Origin: Caenorhabditis remanei
Lineage: Eukaryota; Nematoda; Chromadorea; Rhabditida; Rhabditidae
Assembly (NCBI RefSeq): GCF_010183535.1
Contig: NC_071331.1
Span: forward strand, 22,506,001 to 22,570,000
Length of the DNA: 64,000 nucleotides
Direction of reading: 5' to 3'
The notes below the pieces were generated by a model. That model saw only the letters and a program-made list of their open reading frames with translations. It searched no databases and was not told where the DNA came from. Positions 20,601-35,600 of this stretch are shown here, piece after piece. Numbering within the stretch: position 1 is the stretch's first letter; each line of letters begins with the position of its first letter. A program made the position numbers and the translations under genes.

Positions 20601-23600
20601 TACAGCGGAAATGGGGAAAAAATAGGCTGAAAATTAGCGTTTTCAGTCTTTTTTGGCGGTTCCAAATCAATTTTTTATAGAAAATCGCTATAAAACTGTT
20701 AAAAATGCTGAAAATTTCCTTTTTTGTTGTCAAAATCGACATTATAGGTGAAAATTAAGCGAAAATGGTTAAATTCGACCTTTTTTTCATCCAAAATTGA
20801 CAAATTTCCAATCTAAATCCAATTGTATTTCCGGAAACTATGGATGACGATGGAGGTATCGAATTCACAGAAGAGATGAAATATGATAGGGCGGAAAAAG
20901 AGCCAGACTGACAGAAAAATGAGTGAAATCCAGGAAAAATTGTCAAAAAACTGCCAGAAAACAGGAAAAATGCTGAAAATCGGCTCAAAATTAGATATGA
21001 AAATGAAAAATTATGAATTTTCTGTTTCAGACTGAATTTCAGCCATTTCGATCAATTTTTGTCAGTTTTAAGCTTATTTTCAGCCTAAAAACCTCAGATT
21101 TTCATGATTTTTCGTCAATTTCAATCTCATTTTTTAATTGCAGAATTGTCGACATCAAATACATGAAAAAATCGGTCTGAAACAGCCAAAAAAAAAAAAT
21201 GCTCAAAATCATAAGTTTTTCATAAATTTATATTCAATTAGGGCTCTATTTTGGGGTTGATAGAGCCGATTTTCAGCATTTTTACCAGTTTTTGGGTCAG
21301 TTTGAGCCGAAAAAACGCGATTTTTCATTCAAAAATTGCATACTTGCAACGGGCCGGGCCGGGCCGTGACGAGAATTTCCAAGGCCCGGCCCGGCCCGGC
21401 TGAAAAATTTGAACTGAAATTTGAACGAAAATTTGAATTTTTTCCCAAAAATGTCGAATTTTTGACTATACTTCAGAATTCAATCAAACGATAGTTATGC
21501 ATCAAAAAATTGAAATTTTTGATGTAAAATTTCAAAAAATTTCAAAAAATTTGGTTAAAAAATAGGTACCTTTTTTGAAGCCGGGCCTTCGGGCCGGGCC
21601 GGGCCTTGAAAATTCTCTACCGGCCCGGGCATTGACAACTATGATTTTCATTATTTTTCGTCAATTTCAGCTCTATAATTGCAGAACCATCTTCATCCAA
21701 AACATGGCGAGTGTTCGTTCGTAAAGATGGAAGTGGAATGCACTTCGATTGGCCGATATTCATGGATTCATCAATTTCACTGAAAGACGTCGTCACTCTG
21801 ATATCAACAGACGCATCGGAAATCTCGAAGACGTTGATTTGTGATTCGATTCCACAGGAATTCACGAATACTGGAACATTTATAATTCATTTGGAAGAGG
21901 ATTTGTTGAAAGAGGAGATATGTGATGATGGATTGGGAACATGGAATTCCGCCCAGATGTTCGTTCGGAAATATATTATTGGAGGGGGTGCTGGAAGGCC
22001 ATTGCAAACGAATAAGAATGATCATAATTTGAAGGTAAAAATTACCGTAAAATGGACAGAAAATTAGGGAAAAATGACTTAAAAGCGACTGAAATCGTCT
22101 GAAAATTGAAAAAATAACTCAAAATTGGCTGAAAATAGTCGAAAAATGACTTAAAACAGTCTGAAATCGGCTAGATTCGGCTGAAATTGCCTAGAAATCG
22201 AAAAAAATTGCTCAGAATTTCTGAAACTCTGAAATTGGCTGAAATCGGTTGAAATCGCCTAGAACTCGAAAAAATTGTTTAAAATCGGCTGAAAATAGTC
22301 GAAAAATTAGTTTTTAAAGTCTCAAATCTGTCAAAATTGGCTGAAATTGACTTAAGATGCTGAAAAATGGCTGAAATTGGTTTAGAGTAGCTAGAAATCT
22401 GAGAAAATTAATCATAATTTAAATTTGCTAAATATCAGCTGAAAATTGTCAGAACTCAACTTAAAAGCGGCTGAAATCGTTAGAAAGCGCCTAGAAATCA
22501 GAGAAAAATGTCTGGATTCGACTGAAAATAGTCGAAAAATGACATAAACAGTCTGAAATTAGTCAAAATTGGCTGAAATTGACTGAAAATTGCTCAGAAT
22601 TGCTGAAAATCTGGAATGAAATCGGTTGAAATCGTCTAGAATTCCAAAAATTGCCTAAAATTGGCTATAACTAATCGAAAAATTACTTAAAACAGTCTGA
22701 AATTAGTCAAAATTGGCTGAAATTGACCTAAAACGCTGAAAAATGGCTGAAATTGGCTTAATATAGCTAGAAATCTGCACAGATGTTCGTACGGAAATAT
22801 ATATTTGGAAGTGCTGGAAGGCCGTTGCAGACGAATATGAATGATCATAATTTGAAGGTAAATTACTTAAAAACGACTGAAATCGCTCAATCAGAAAAAT
22901 TGTTTAAAAGTGGCTGAAAATTGCCAGAAAAAGACATAAAACAGTCTGAAATTTGTTTAAATTGGCTGAAATTGCATAGGAATACGAAAATTGTTTAAAA
23001 GTGGCTATAACTAATCGAAAAATGAGTGAAAACAGTCTGAAATCAGTCAAAATTGGCTGAAATTGACTTAAAATAGTCGAAAAATGGCTGGAATTGGTTT
23101 AGAGTAGCTAGAAATCTGAGCAAATGAATCATAATTTAAATTTGCTAAATATCAGTTGAAAATTGTCAGAACTCAACTTAAAAGCGGCTGAAATCGTTAG
23201 GAAGCGCCAAGAAATCAGAAAAATTGTTTAAAATCGGCTGAAAATAGTCGAAAAATGACTTAAAACAGTCTGAAATCAGTCAAAATTGGCTTAAAAAGCG
23301 GAAATTTAGTTGTTTTTTCAGTCAAATATAGACAAAAATACAAAATTTGGCTGAAAATCATTGTAAAAATACTGAAATTTTCAGATCGTATGTGAGCAAT
23401 TCCTCCATCCGGGAACCGACACTCGTGGTGACTTCATTCGGCGCATTTATACAGGTTTGTGAGCTGAAAATCAAGAATTTTCAGTAAAAAATTCTCTAAA
23501 AATCTAAAAATTTCAGTTAAAATCTCCAAAAATCCCGAATTTTCCGTAAAAACTCTCCGAAAATCTTAAAATTTCAGTTAAAATTCTCTAAAAATCGCAA

Positions 23601-26600
23601 AATTTCACTGAAAATTCTCCAAAAATCTCAAAAATTCAGTCAAAATTCTCTAAAATTCTAAAAATTTCAGTTAAATTTCTCTAAAAATCTCAAATTTTCT
23701 ATAAAAATGCTCCAAAAATCCCGATTTTTCAGTCAAAATTCTCTGAAAATTCCCTAAAAATCCCGAATTTTCAGCTAAAATTCTCCAAAAATCTTAAAAA
23801 TTCAGTAAAAAATTCTCTGCAAATCGAGAATTTTCAGTTAAATTTCACTGAAAATTCAGAATTTTCTGTAAAACTCTCTAAAAATCTCGATTTTTCTGTA
23901 AAAACTCTCTAAAAATCTTAAAATTTCAGTAAAAATTCTCTGAAAATCCCCAAATTTCCTATTTTTTCCATACATATTTCTCCATCTATTCAGGATTCGA
24001 CAAAGACGAACACATGATTCCGTACGTCGTCATTTGTTATGAATGGATGGGACAACCGCATCCATTGACGGTTTACGAGGATTCTGATGACAAACAGACT
24101 TACGCTGAGCAGATGACGTGGAAGGTCTGTTTTCAGTCAAAATTCGGCATTTTTGACTGAAAAACTGCAAAAAATAGCGATTTTTTCGACCCAAAAACCG
24201 AATTTGTAGTCATATTTTGGGCTAAACCCTCTGAATTTTGAGTAAAAAATCTTGTTTTTGGCCTAAAAATTCTGGTTTTTTACTGAAAATTGTTAAAATA
24301 GCCATTGTTCGACCCAAAAACTGGATTTTTTATCCTATTTTGGTCTAAAATATATGAATTTTGAGTCAAAAATCAAGTTTTTGGCTATAAAATTGTCCAA
24401 AAACTGGATTTTTTATCCCAAAAAGCTGAAATTTTTTATTCCAGAAATGCTCGAATCCAGACGATCAAGTTCCGATTCTATCACGTCATGGATGTGATTA
24501 CAATGCGGCTGTGCAGATTCTGTTATCAGCTGAGAAGTTTACAAAGTACTGTATTTATAGAAAGAGGAGAAAGAGGCTGAAAATCTGAAAAAATGACAAA
24601 TTCTCAGTCCCTAAGATAGGATTCATCAAATTTACTTCTCAGAGAATTAGTTTTTCGAAAAAATTCAAAACATGGCTAAAATTGCTTAAAATCGGCTGAA
24701 AATGGTCGAAAAGTGGCTGAAAAATGGCAAAATTCACTAAATTTCGACAATTTTCCATCTAAGTTGAGAATTGTGTGTCTTCAGACTAACTTTTTCTTAA
24801 ATTTGGGAGTTTTCTGAGATTTTTCATTTTATAGTTCTTTTTTTTAAAGATTTTTTTCGACTTTTCAAATGCAAAAATTGCAATTTATTCACATTTTCTT
24901 GAATTTCCCACCTTTTGAAGTCATTATGACTGGAATTCCGAAGATTTTCTGCTGGAAATGCTCATAAATTGAGATTTCTGACTGAAAATTCTGAAAGTTC
25001 TGAAAAAAGGCTCCCAGAATCCTGATTTCACTGAAATTTCAGCTGAGAAGTTGACAAAGTGTGTGATTATAGGAAGGATGTTATACAAAGGGAAATGGGC
25101 GGAAATCGACTGAAATCAGTTGAAATTAAATTGCAAATTGTCGGAAAATGACTTAAAATCGGTTGGAATTGCCTAGAAATGAGAAAAATTCTAAATTGGC
25201 TGAAAATATGTTGAATTTTTAGTTCAATCACTCCAGATTTTGCTGAAAACTGTATGAAATGGTTCGAATTCCTATGTTCTTCAACGAGAATTAGTTTTTC
25301 GAAAAAATTCTACATCTACATCAGTAATTTCGCCCATTTTTCCACGTTTTTTCCGAACTTTCTGTCTCATTTTCAGTCCAAAATCGTTATTTTTAGTTCG
25401 CAAACTCGATTTTCCCGCGCGGAAAAACATATTTTCACTTGAAAAATTCACAAATTTCTATGATTTTGAGCCAAAATCCCGATTTCCGATTGTACAATTC
25501 ACTATTTTGGCTCAAAAACTAAATTTTTGGCTCATGAATTTCGTTTTTTTTTTCTTTCGAAAAACCCCCTGAAAAAAACGCGTCTCAGGCGCGCCAGACA
25601 CGATTTCATACTTGTTCCATCTGGTCGCCACGTCATAGTGCAAGAATCTCTAATCCTCTTTCTCTCCATCCGTCTGTGTGTCTGTTCACTCTCTCTCTCT
25701 CTCTCTGCACACATCGATTCAACTTCTCTCTCTCCATCTCTGCGCGTCTCTTCACTCCACACACTCTCGTAGTGCCGCCGATTTCAAAAGAAGGGGAGCG
25801 AAACGAAGTCTCTCCATTCGGATACTCTCTCGCCTCTCTCTTTTTTTTTCGAAAGAATGCGATTCAACGCACTCTCTTTCCCCCCATTTTCTGCGCGCCA
25901 TGTCGTTTCTTTTTTTTTTTGACTATTTTTGGACTATTTTTGGCCATTTTGAGTGGTTTTTGAGGTTTTTTGGAAAAAATGCGTGAATTTTGAAATTTTC
26001 AGTCAGTTTCAGCACCTTTGGCATCAATTTTCATCGATTTTTGTACTAAAAGTTGACATTTTTGACTTTAAAACTATCTTTCAAGAGTTTCAGCTCGAAT
26101 TTTATGGATTTTGAGTCGAAAAATGAGATGAGAAGCTTCTGGAACAGCCGATTTACAGCAGTCTCCAGCTTTTCGTTTCTTTTTTGACTATTTTTGGCCA
26201 TTTTTTGAGTGGTTTTTGAGGTTTTTGTGGTGAAAATTGGGTTATAGAAGGTCGGAGGAGTTTTTTTTATCGAAAAATTAGAATTCATTTTTGAAAACTG
26301 ATCCAAACCACATTTTTCTGCGCGCCATGTCGTTTCTTTTTTTGGACTATTTTTGGCCATTTTTTGAGTGGTTTTAAAATTTGGTTAGAGAAGGTTTTGG
26401 GAAAAATCCGTGAATTTTGAAAGTTTCCAGTCAGTTTCAACTGTTTTGAGATCAATTTTCATCGATTTTTCCGAGTTTCAGCTCGATTTTACTGATTTTG
26501 AGCATAAAAATGAGCTGAAACGCGTCTTGAAACAGCTAGAATCACAGTTAGATAGGTTGAGACTGATTTTTAGCATTTTCCAGCGTTTCGTTTCTTTTTT

Positions 26601-29600
26601 GACTATTTTTTTCCCATTTTTTGAGTGGTTTTTTGAGATTTTTGGAGCGAAAATTAAGTTAGAGAAGGTTTGGGAAAAATCCGTGAATTTTGAAAGTTTC
26701 CAGTCAGTTTCAACTGCTTTGAGATCAATTTTTTGTCAATTTCAGCTCGGATTTCCGTGAGAAATCTCAACTGATTTCTGGTCATTTTCAGAGAGAAATT
26801 CTAAAGGTCTCCTCAGGGAGCACTATGAGCACTTTCTGCCTCATGTTGCATGAGAAATTACCTTTTACGGCTGATTTCGAGTGGTTTATGACCATTTTTT
26901 ATGGTTTTGAATCGATTTTGGTTGAAATTCGGCTGAAATTCTGACGTTTTGAAGTCATTTTGGCTGAAATTCTGATGATTTTCAGCTGAAAATGCTTGTC
27001 AGATTCTAGATTTTCCAGAATTCGCATAGATTTTCAATCATTCTGTGGATTTCAGTAAGAAAACCGCAAATTTCAAGCAGAAAATCTGATGATTTTCAGC
27101 TAGAGTTGATGTGAAAATCTGGAAAATTTCTGGAATTCTGCAATTTTTATCAAGTTTCAGCTTAAAACGCTGTCAGAATATGGATTTCAGCATTTTTCAC
27201 TCAAAAATTCTGCGATTTGTCTGAAAATTGACTGAATTTTGCGATTTTTTCATCCATTTTTAGCTTAAAAACGCTGTCAGAATCTGGAATTTTGAAGAAT
27301 TTTCAGTATTTTTCACTCAAAAATGTCATATTCCTTCTCCTTCTGACATTTCAGTCGTTTTGAAGCCATTTTGGAAATTCTAATGATTTTCAGCTCGAAA
27401 TGCTGAAATTTCCAGACTGAAAATTCTGAAAGTTCTGAAAAAAGGCTCCCAGAATCTTGATTTCACTGAAATTTCAGCATTTTTGCCTCTAACATTCTGC
27501 AAATTTTGAAATTTCATACTGAAAATTGGCAATTTGAGTAAATTTAGTACAGAATTCTGCAATTTTTCATCCAATTTCAGCTAAAAATTCTGTCAGAATC
27601 TGGAATTTTGAAGAATTTTCAGCATTTTTCACTCAAAAATGTCATTTCCTTCTGACATTTCAGTCATTTCCTCCTCTCTGAGTAACCTAATCCATCTTCT
27701 TCTTCCTTCTCGTCGTCGTCTTCCTCCATCCATCCGTGACGTCATCTATGTTTTCTTCTTCTTCTTCGCTCTCAAATTGCGAAAAAAGAAAGAAAAACAA
27801 GAAGAAAATGTTCTTTTTTTGTTCCCCAAATGACACCAGCTGGCTCTCGGAGCATTTCTTTTCTTTTTTCGTCCAATTCGATTATCTCGTCAGAGAATTT
27901 GACGACAGAAGAAGAGGAAAAGAGGTCCGACGCACTTTCCAGTTGAATTTTGGTCGATTTTTCCCCAAAAAATCTGAAATTTTCCCAAAAAATCTGGAAT
28001 TTTTCCAAAAAATCTGGAATTTTTCCAAAAAATCTGAAATTTCTCCAAGAAATTTGGGATTTCCCGAAAGAAATCTGGAATTTTCTGACCAATTTTGGCC
28101 GCAAATCTCGATTTTGAACTAATTCGAGCAATTTCAGTCAATTCTGACGAATTTCAGTCAAAGTTAAAGCTGAAAATCAAATTTTGACTGAAAATTCCGT
28201 TTTAGCGTCGATTTTCAGACACTTTGAAATGGTTTTCAGCAAAGTTCCGATCCAAGAACGAATTTTTGCTGATTTCCAGAATGCCAAAAGTCAGTTTAGA
28301 CCGATTTCTGTGAAATTTGACAAATTTCTAGCCGAGAACGTCGATTTACAAAGCTTCGTATCGTTTTACGGCACTCTATGTCGATTTACGACGCTTTGTG
28401 TCGATTTACGACGCTCTTCGTATCGTTTTACGGCACACTGTGTGGATTTACGGAGTTTCAAGTGTTGACCTGATTTTGAGCATTTTATAGCTTTTGTGAG
28501 CTCAATTTGCACCATTTTCAGCTCTTAAAACACTTCTTGTGAGTTTCGAGCTCTCTTTGAGTTGAATTTCAGCTGAAAACTCGGATTTCTGATGTTTTTA
28601 GGCCGAATTTCAGCTCAAAAATGAGTTTTTCAGACATAAAACGCACTTGTGTGCCGTTGTTATTCGTCTAGCTTTTCGGAATTTCTTATTCTGAGAATTC
28701 TCATCCTCCTCCCTCTCTGTCGTTTCTCTTTCGAATGGGAAATTGTGTTCAATTTTTAATGAGAAAAAGGCGAAAGGAGAAGCAGCAGCACAAAAACAAG
28801 AAGACGGAGAGAGAGAGAGAGAGAGCTCACGCGATGAGCTCTCTTCCTTCCTTTTCCTCTTTTTTGGCTCAAAGAATAGAGTCTTTTTTCGATTTTTAGC
28901 TCAAAATCCACCGTTGGACGGATTTTCAGACAAATCGGCTCACAGTTGTGTCATTTTAGCTGAAATTAACCAAATACTCAGTTTTCCGACTGAACTTGTG
29001 AAATTTTGAGTCACTTTTCCAGCCAAAAGTCTCAAATTCTGTGAATTTCAGCTTAGAATCTGTCATTTTTACGTTCAAAGACTGAAAAATGAGCGGAATA
29101 TGCCAGTTTTCTGAGTCTTTCTCCTGATTTTCAGTCAAAAACTGGAATTTTCCGGTTTAAATCAGTAGAATGGCCCAAGATGAGTGCCAAAAACTCAGTT
29201 TTGCGGCTGAAAAATCTCCTTTTTTTCGGATTTCAAGTCTCCCAACTGAAATTTTCAGTCACATTTGACTTGTTTTCACGTTCTCAACGAATCTTATGAT
29301 CGGAGACTGGATATGTGACTAACAAATCGTACTGTTTTTCTGTTCTCTAAGAGCGGAGCTCTTGCTCACCGAGCCGCCCGCACACGGAGCAAATCACTGA
29401 GAGAGTCAGGTGATCGCCCCCTGCGCGATCTCTTCAATCCCCCAATCAGATGTTTTGTTTGTTTGTGGTACACCACACAAAAGGTGTGTTTCGAGTGGTC
29501 AAATCAGTCGAAAAATCACGTTTTTTGAGTGATTTGACGTAATTTTGACTGAAAAGTTGCGTTTCTAGCTGGAATTCCTAACTGGAAGTTAAAAAAAGCT

Positions 29601-32600
29601 GAAATACCTGTCGAAAACTCAGAAAATGAGCTCATTGAGACTTTTCTTTGGTTTTTGACGAACTCGCAGTTTGAAGCTAAAAAAAGTGGCTGAAACTCCC
29701 GAATTTTTGCTGAAATTCTACTGAAAATTGACTATGAAAGCTTCATCTTGAAATTGACACTGAGTAGCTCGAAATTGAGCTGAAAACACTCATTTTCTGA
29801 GATTTCGACAGGAATTTCAGCTTTTTTCATACTTTAGAATCAAATTTAGTGAATTTCCTCTCGAAAAAACTCAAAATCGAGCAGAAAATGCCAATTTTTC
29901 AAGTTTTTAAGTAGATTTTTAGTCAGATTCAGTCTCATAAAGCTGAAAATCGTCTCAATATTGAAATTTGGCTTAAAATCAATCAAAACTCAAAATGAGT
30001 GCCAAAACTCAGTTTTTCGACTGAAATTTTGAAATTTTGAGTCACTTTTCCAGAAGTAGCAAATTCTGGGAATTTCAGCTTGAAATGAGTCATTATTGCT
30101 TTCAGAGATTCAAAAATGAGCTGAGAGTGCCGAAAACTCATTTTTTCGACTGAAATTGTGAAATTTTGAGTCACTTTCCAGCCAAAAGTCTCAAATTCTG
30201 TGAATTTCAGCTCAAAATCTGTCATTTTTACTTTCAAAGAGTGAAAAATGAGCTGAAAGTGTCAGTTTTTTGAGTCTTTCTCCTGAATTTCAGTCAAAAA
30301 CTGGAAATTTTCCGGCTGAAATTGTGAAATTTTGAGTCACTTTTCCAGCCAAAAGTCTCATATTTCATATCACATATGACCTCCTCCTGCTCCAAGTCAT
30401 AATTTCTCTCTTTTCTTATCGCCGAAATATTTGTTCACTTTTCTCTCTCTGTCGGTCTCTAAACCACTAAGAAAAGTGCAACAACATACATAAAATGAAG
30501 AGAATCGAAAATCGCACAGGAAATGGCTGAAAAAACGCTGAAAATTTGTGATTTTGAGCAGTTTTGAGTGGTTTTTGAGGTATTTGAGGTCGAATTTAAG
30601 CTTTTTCAGCTAAATCTGATCCCATTTGACCCAAAAATTGAATTTCTAGCCAAAGAGTGGCAAATTTTGAGTCTGGAATTGAGATTTTCGGGCTGAAATC
30701 GGAGTTTTCGGTCTGAAAAACGTACCAAAAATTGCCAAATTTTGAGTTTAAAAAAATGTGATTTTGTGCTGAGTTTCAGCCGGAACATTTTCTCTGAAAT
30801 TCTGGTCCTTTTTGACTAATTTCAGTCGATTTTTGGCTATTTTCAGCCCAAAATCCGATGAAATTGAGTCATTTTTCACCTCGATGGTATCATATTTCAT
30901 CACTCACTCGACTATTCAAGTAGTCACGTGAATAGTCACTCGTTGGCCGAAAATACACCTGTTTTGCGGTCTTCGAACGTCTATTTATTGAGTTTTTGGC
31001 TGAAATTGGAGAGTTAAGATGCTGAAAATCCAAGTTTTGACCTAAAAATATCGGATTTGGACTCCAAAACTTGAATTTCGAGCAATTTTGAGTCTAAAAT
31101 TCGGTTTTCGTGCTGAAAACAACCGATTTTCAGTTAAAAACCTCAATTTTGCACCAAAAAATGCCGAAATGTTAGTCAAAAGTGAGACTTTGTGCTGGAA
31201 ATCCTAAATTTTCAGCCAAAAATCACCGATTTTCAACCAAAAAGTCACCGATTTTCAGCTAGAAGTCTCAATTTTGACTAAAATTTGCCGAATTTTGAGT
31301 CAAAAATGAGATTTTGTGCTGAAAATCGAGTTTTCAGATCGAAAATTCTACATTTTCAGTCAAAAAACCACCGATTTTCAGCCAAAAATCTCAGTTTTGT
31401 ACTGAAAATTGCCGAATTTTGATTAAAATATGAGATTTAGTGCTGAAAATCCTGAATTTTCAGTCAAAAATCTCAATTTTTCATCTTAAAAACATGTTTT
31501 CGATCTCATTTTTCACTGAAATGATCACTTTTTGTTTTTCATTTCACTCCTCTTGGATGTCTGCGTCTCTTCATTCCACTAACTCTCTCATTTCCAAAGA
31601 ATCCATAGTTTAGAAGATTCTCTTCTTCTTGTTGGTTCTCTGTCGGTTTTATTGACATTTGTGATCAATCTATATTGAACACTCTGAAAAAAATGGAAAA
31701 GAAAAGTGGAAATGCTCTTCAAGTGGCCAGGATTGGCAGCTTTTCGATTGACATTTGCCGGTTTCTGACTGAAAAATTGACGGAATTTGAGTCAGGAATT
31801 GTAGTTTTTGAGTTTGAATGGAATTTACTGAGGTTTGGGGCTGAAAATTTGAAGTTGTGAGCTCAAAAACTGAAATTTTCACTCCAAAACTACAACCTCC
31901 CAGTTCAGGCTGAAATTTGGCGGAAAATGGTCGAATTTTGAGCTCAAAATCTCAATTTTTGAGCATTGAGACTGAAATCCACAGTCCAGAGCCATATTTA
32001 GAGTTTTAGCTGAAATTCTCTTGGGCTGAAAGTATGCGGTTTTGGATCCTAAAAACTCTCGCATAAACTCGCTCTAAAAGGGATTTCCGCTTCAAATTTT
32101 GAATTTTGGCTGGAGAATCGTATTTAAAGCTGGAATTCTCCATTGAAAATGTGAAAATTTGCAATTTTTCATCTGAAATCTTCGAGAATTTGAGTGAAAA
32201 AAGAGCAAAACTGCATTTTTAAAGCTGAAAATGTCAGATTTGCTCATCAAGGTCAAATAATGAATTTCCGCCTCTGAAAATCTGAAAATTTCAGCTTTTC
32301 AGCTCTATAGCTCATTTTTCTTACTGAAATCTGAAACGCTTTTCTGAAAATCTGAAAATTTGAGTCCAAAAGAGGAGCAATTTTAGAGATTAATTCGATG
32401 AAATCTTCCTAATTCAAGAGGGATTACACGGATTTCTTATTTTATTTCATAACTAGAGTTGTGTCTCTTTTACTAATAGATGAGTGAGTTGGAGTACATT
32501 TCGTAATTCCTCATTTCTCCTCCTGCGCCTTATTTCATCATCCAACGTAACACGACCACAACGAACTATACTATGAGATTCCTTTGAAAAAAGGGAGATT

Positions 32601-35600
32601 CTAGAAGATTCTCGGTCATTTTTGAGCCATTTTGAACGTTTTTTTTCGCTCGAAATCGATCTAAGCGTCTTTGGAATCCGGAAAATTCAGTTTCAAACCG
32701 AGAATTCTGTAATTTTCCAGCTGAAAATGCTGAAATTCGTGACATTTTTCAAAAATCTGGAGCATTTCGAGATTCTCAGCTCTTGCAAAAACATTTATTT
32801 GACTCATTTGTAGCTCGATTTCAGCCGAGTTTTGAAGAGTTTCAGAAATTCGGATGTCTTGTGTCGATTTACGGAGGCTTTGTGTCGATTTACGAAATTT
32901 CCTATTTAGATTTACGGAGGTTTCAAACAATTCACGTAGCTTTTGTGTCGATTTACGGAACTTTGTGTCGATTTACGATGCTTTGAGCCCATTTTGATCA
33001 TCTAGAGGTCATTCCGATGATTTTAAGCTTATTTTCAGACATTTTGGATTGATTTTGACGGAATTCTTGGTTTTTTTTTCTGAAATTTCAGCTTCTAGTT
33101 ACGTTTTTCATGAGTTTTAGAGGTATTTTCTGGAATTTTCACATCTTACTGTCTTAATTTTGAGTTTTTGACCGATGTTCTGTCATAATGATGATATTTT
33201 GAGATCTAGACGTCTGTAGATTGATTCCAGTTGATTTTCAGAAATTTTTGACCAATTCTGACGGAATTTTGGGTCGGTTTTTCAAAAAATTGTGACATTT
33301 TTCTGGATTGTCAGCTTTTGGTTATGTAGACTATGTGTTTTAGAGCTATTTTGGCGATTTTCTACTCTAATTTTTCTCAATTTCCAGTCATTTCCCCCAT
33401 CTCACTGTCTTAATTTTGAGTTTTTGACGGATTTTCAGTCATTTTTCACTCGTTTTGATACTTCCGAGTCGATTTTCAGTCTTTTTTGACGGATTCTGAC
33501 GGAATTTTCGGTATTTTTTGCCAGTTTTTGACGGATTTTTAGTTGTTTTGACTCTTTTTTTCATTTATAAAACACTCAAATCACTGAAATCTCATTTCCA
33601 GTTATGGCAAATCGGTGCCCCAACTCGTTCAAGAATGTATCTCATTCGTTTTGGACGTTGAAGAGTGTGGAGGTGCAAGAGCACTGTATATGGATGGAAA
33701 TACGTGGGAACGACCGTCTGGAAGTCATCGATTCTATCGAATAGTCTTTCCGACGAATCGACACGAAACAACGAACACTTTCAGCATTGAAAGGGCGCAT
33801 GGAGAGGCGAATGTCAGGAATAGTGATATTCAGGTGAGGAATTGAACTCAAAATTTGAGATTTCCAGCACGAAATGACACCCAACGGCTGAAAATTCAAA
33901 ATTTTGAGCTTAAAAAACGTCAATTTTTGCTCTGAAATCCGATTTTCATCTGAAAAATTACAAAGTTTAGCCAGTTTTAGACTGAAAATGAGCAACAAAT
34001 CACTGAAAAAGCACTCGAAAAATTTTATCGCTTTCAGTCAAAAAATGAGATCTGGAATTTTGAGGGATTTTGAGCTGAAAATAACGAAAAATTCCAGATT
34101 TTCAGCTCCATTTTGCTGGAATTCGAAACGTGTAGCATTATGGCATCACTTGTAATCTGACTGAAATTTTTGCTGTAAATTCGAGATTTTGAGCGCGAAT
34201 TTTGTTGAAATTCGTCGTGGGGATATTCAGATTTTCTGAAACTTATTCTGAATCCTGAAAATCCTAGAAAATGAGTTTTTCCAGTTTCAGCTCACTTTTA
34301 TTCCCGTTAGAGATCAAATTTCTCTTCCATAGATTCTGGATATCAGAGAGTGATTTTTTCTAAAACGGAAGTCGGAAGTGAAAAACAGCCCGGAAGTCGG
34401 AATTCCGCGCAACTCCGATTCTGGATATCTTCAAAAATCACGGACTCTTTTTCTCCTCTCGTCACCTGACACGACTCGACTTTTGACTCGAAAACAGCTG
34501 ATTTCTCCTCTTTCTCTCATCGTTCGATATCTATCTGCGTCATGAGATTCTTTGTCGTTTTCTTGGGAACTTTTATTATTTTTTATCGGTTCAGAGGAGA
34601 GGCCGCGGAATCGCGGTGTTTTTTCCCCCATTTTTTGATGAAAAATCGTCAAAAACATCGTTTCTCGATGATTTTCATTAAATTTGTTCGAATTTCCGCA
34701 CTTTTCTTAACGATTTTCCTCATTTCCAGCAAATTTCTGCGCTTTTTACGGTGAAAATCGCTGAAAAAACAGCAAAAATTGGCTGAAAATCGTCTCAAAC
34801 GATTTGAAATAGTCTTAAAATGCTCCAAGTCGTCAATTTAGAGCTGTGTAGATTTACGAAGCTTCGTGTAGACTTACGAAGTTTTGTGTAGACTTACGAG
34901 ACTATGTGTCGATTTACCGTGGTTTCTGTCGATTTACGAGACTCTTCGTGTCGTTTTACGGCACTCTGTGTAGATTTACGAAGCTTTTCACCATTTAGTC
35001 AAGTTTTAACCGATTTTTCTAGAAATTCCACCTCAATTTATTTATTTTGAGTTTCATCTGAAACTACACCATCCATCTATACATAAGTTAAATAACACAC
35101 ATTTCTGAGAGTTTTAGACTAAAAACAAGTGAGTATTTCTACGATTTTCAGACAAAAAAGCGAGATTTTGTAATCTGAAAAAAGCAAAAAACTGCAATTG
35201 TCAGCCCAGAATCGTAGGTTTAAACTTCAAAGTCATCATTTCCTTCCATTTCCAGTTCGAAATCCTGATTTTATGCCGAAAATCTGCAATTTTCTGTGCA
35301 AAAAACCCAAAAATCGGTTTTTGAACTTATTTTTCATTGAATTTTCAGAACAAAAAACTCGTTTTTGTGTCAGAAAACTTCATTTTTGAGCTAAAAACTC
35401 ATTTTCTGATCCGTCAACACTTCAAATTTTTATTTGAAAACAGCGGCGAGAAAAAATGGAATAATAATAATAACATCTGTCATTCTTTCTCTCAAAACTT
35501 TACACTTTTTCATTTCTCTCTCTCTTTCTCTGCCGTCTCTCATTTATCAATACTCTCTCGCTCTCTTTTCTCTAATCCTTTCTCTCGTTTAGAGAAAAAA

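Larger units (their letters stand above)
24546..33601 (+). other. Giant intron 8 with pyrimidine-rich islands
   Basis: Most of it is degenerate TTTTCAGCTGAAAAT-type sequence. Distinct CT-rich, more complex islands interrupt it near 25560-25910, 27660-27960, 28640-28870, 29280-29510, 30360-30500, 31530-31660 and 32440-32600. They resemble nematode promoter-proximal sequence and could be enhancers or alternative promoters. No further coding exon was found. Confidence 0.5.

Noticed and set aside
25527..25986. Serine/leucine-rich open frames
   Set aside because: Composition follows a CT-rich island; no homology-like features and no matching acceptor/donor pair.
27639..28131. Open frames with LEKFQIFW-type repeats
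   Set aside because: Products of degenerate AT repeats within intron 8.
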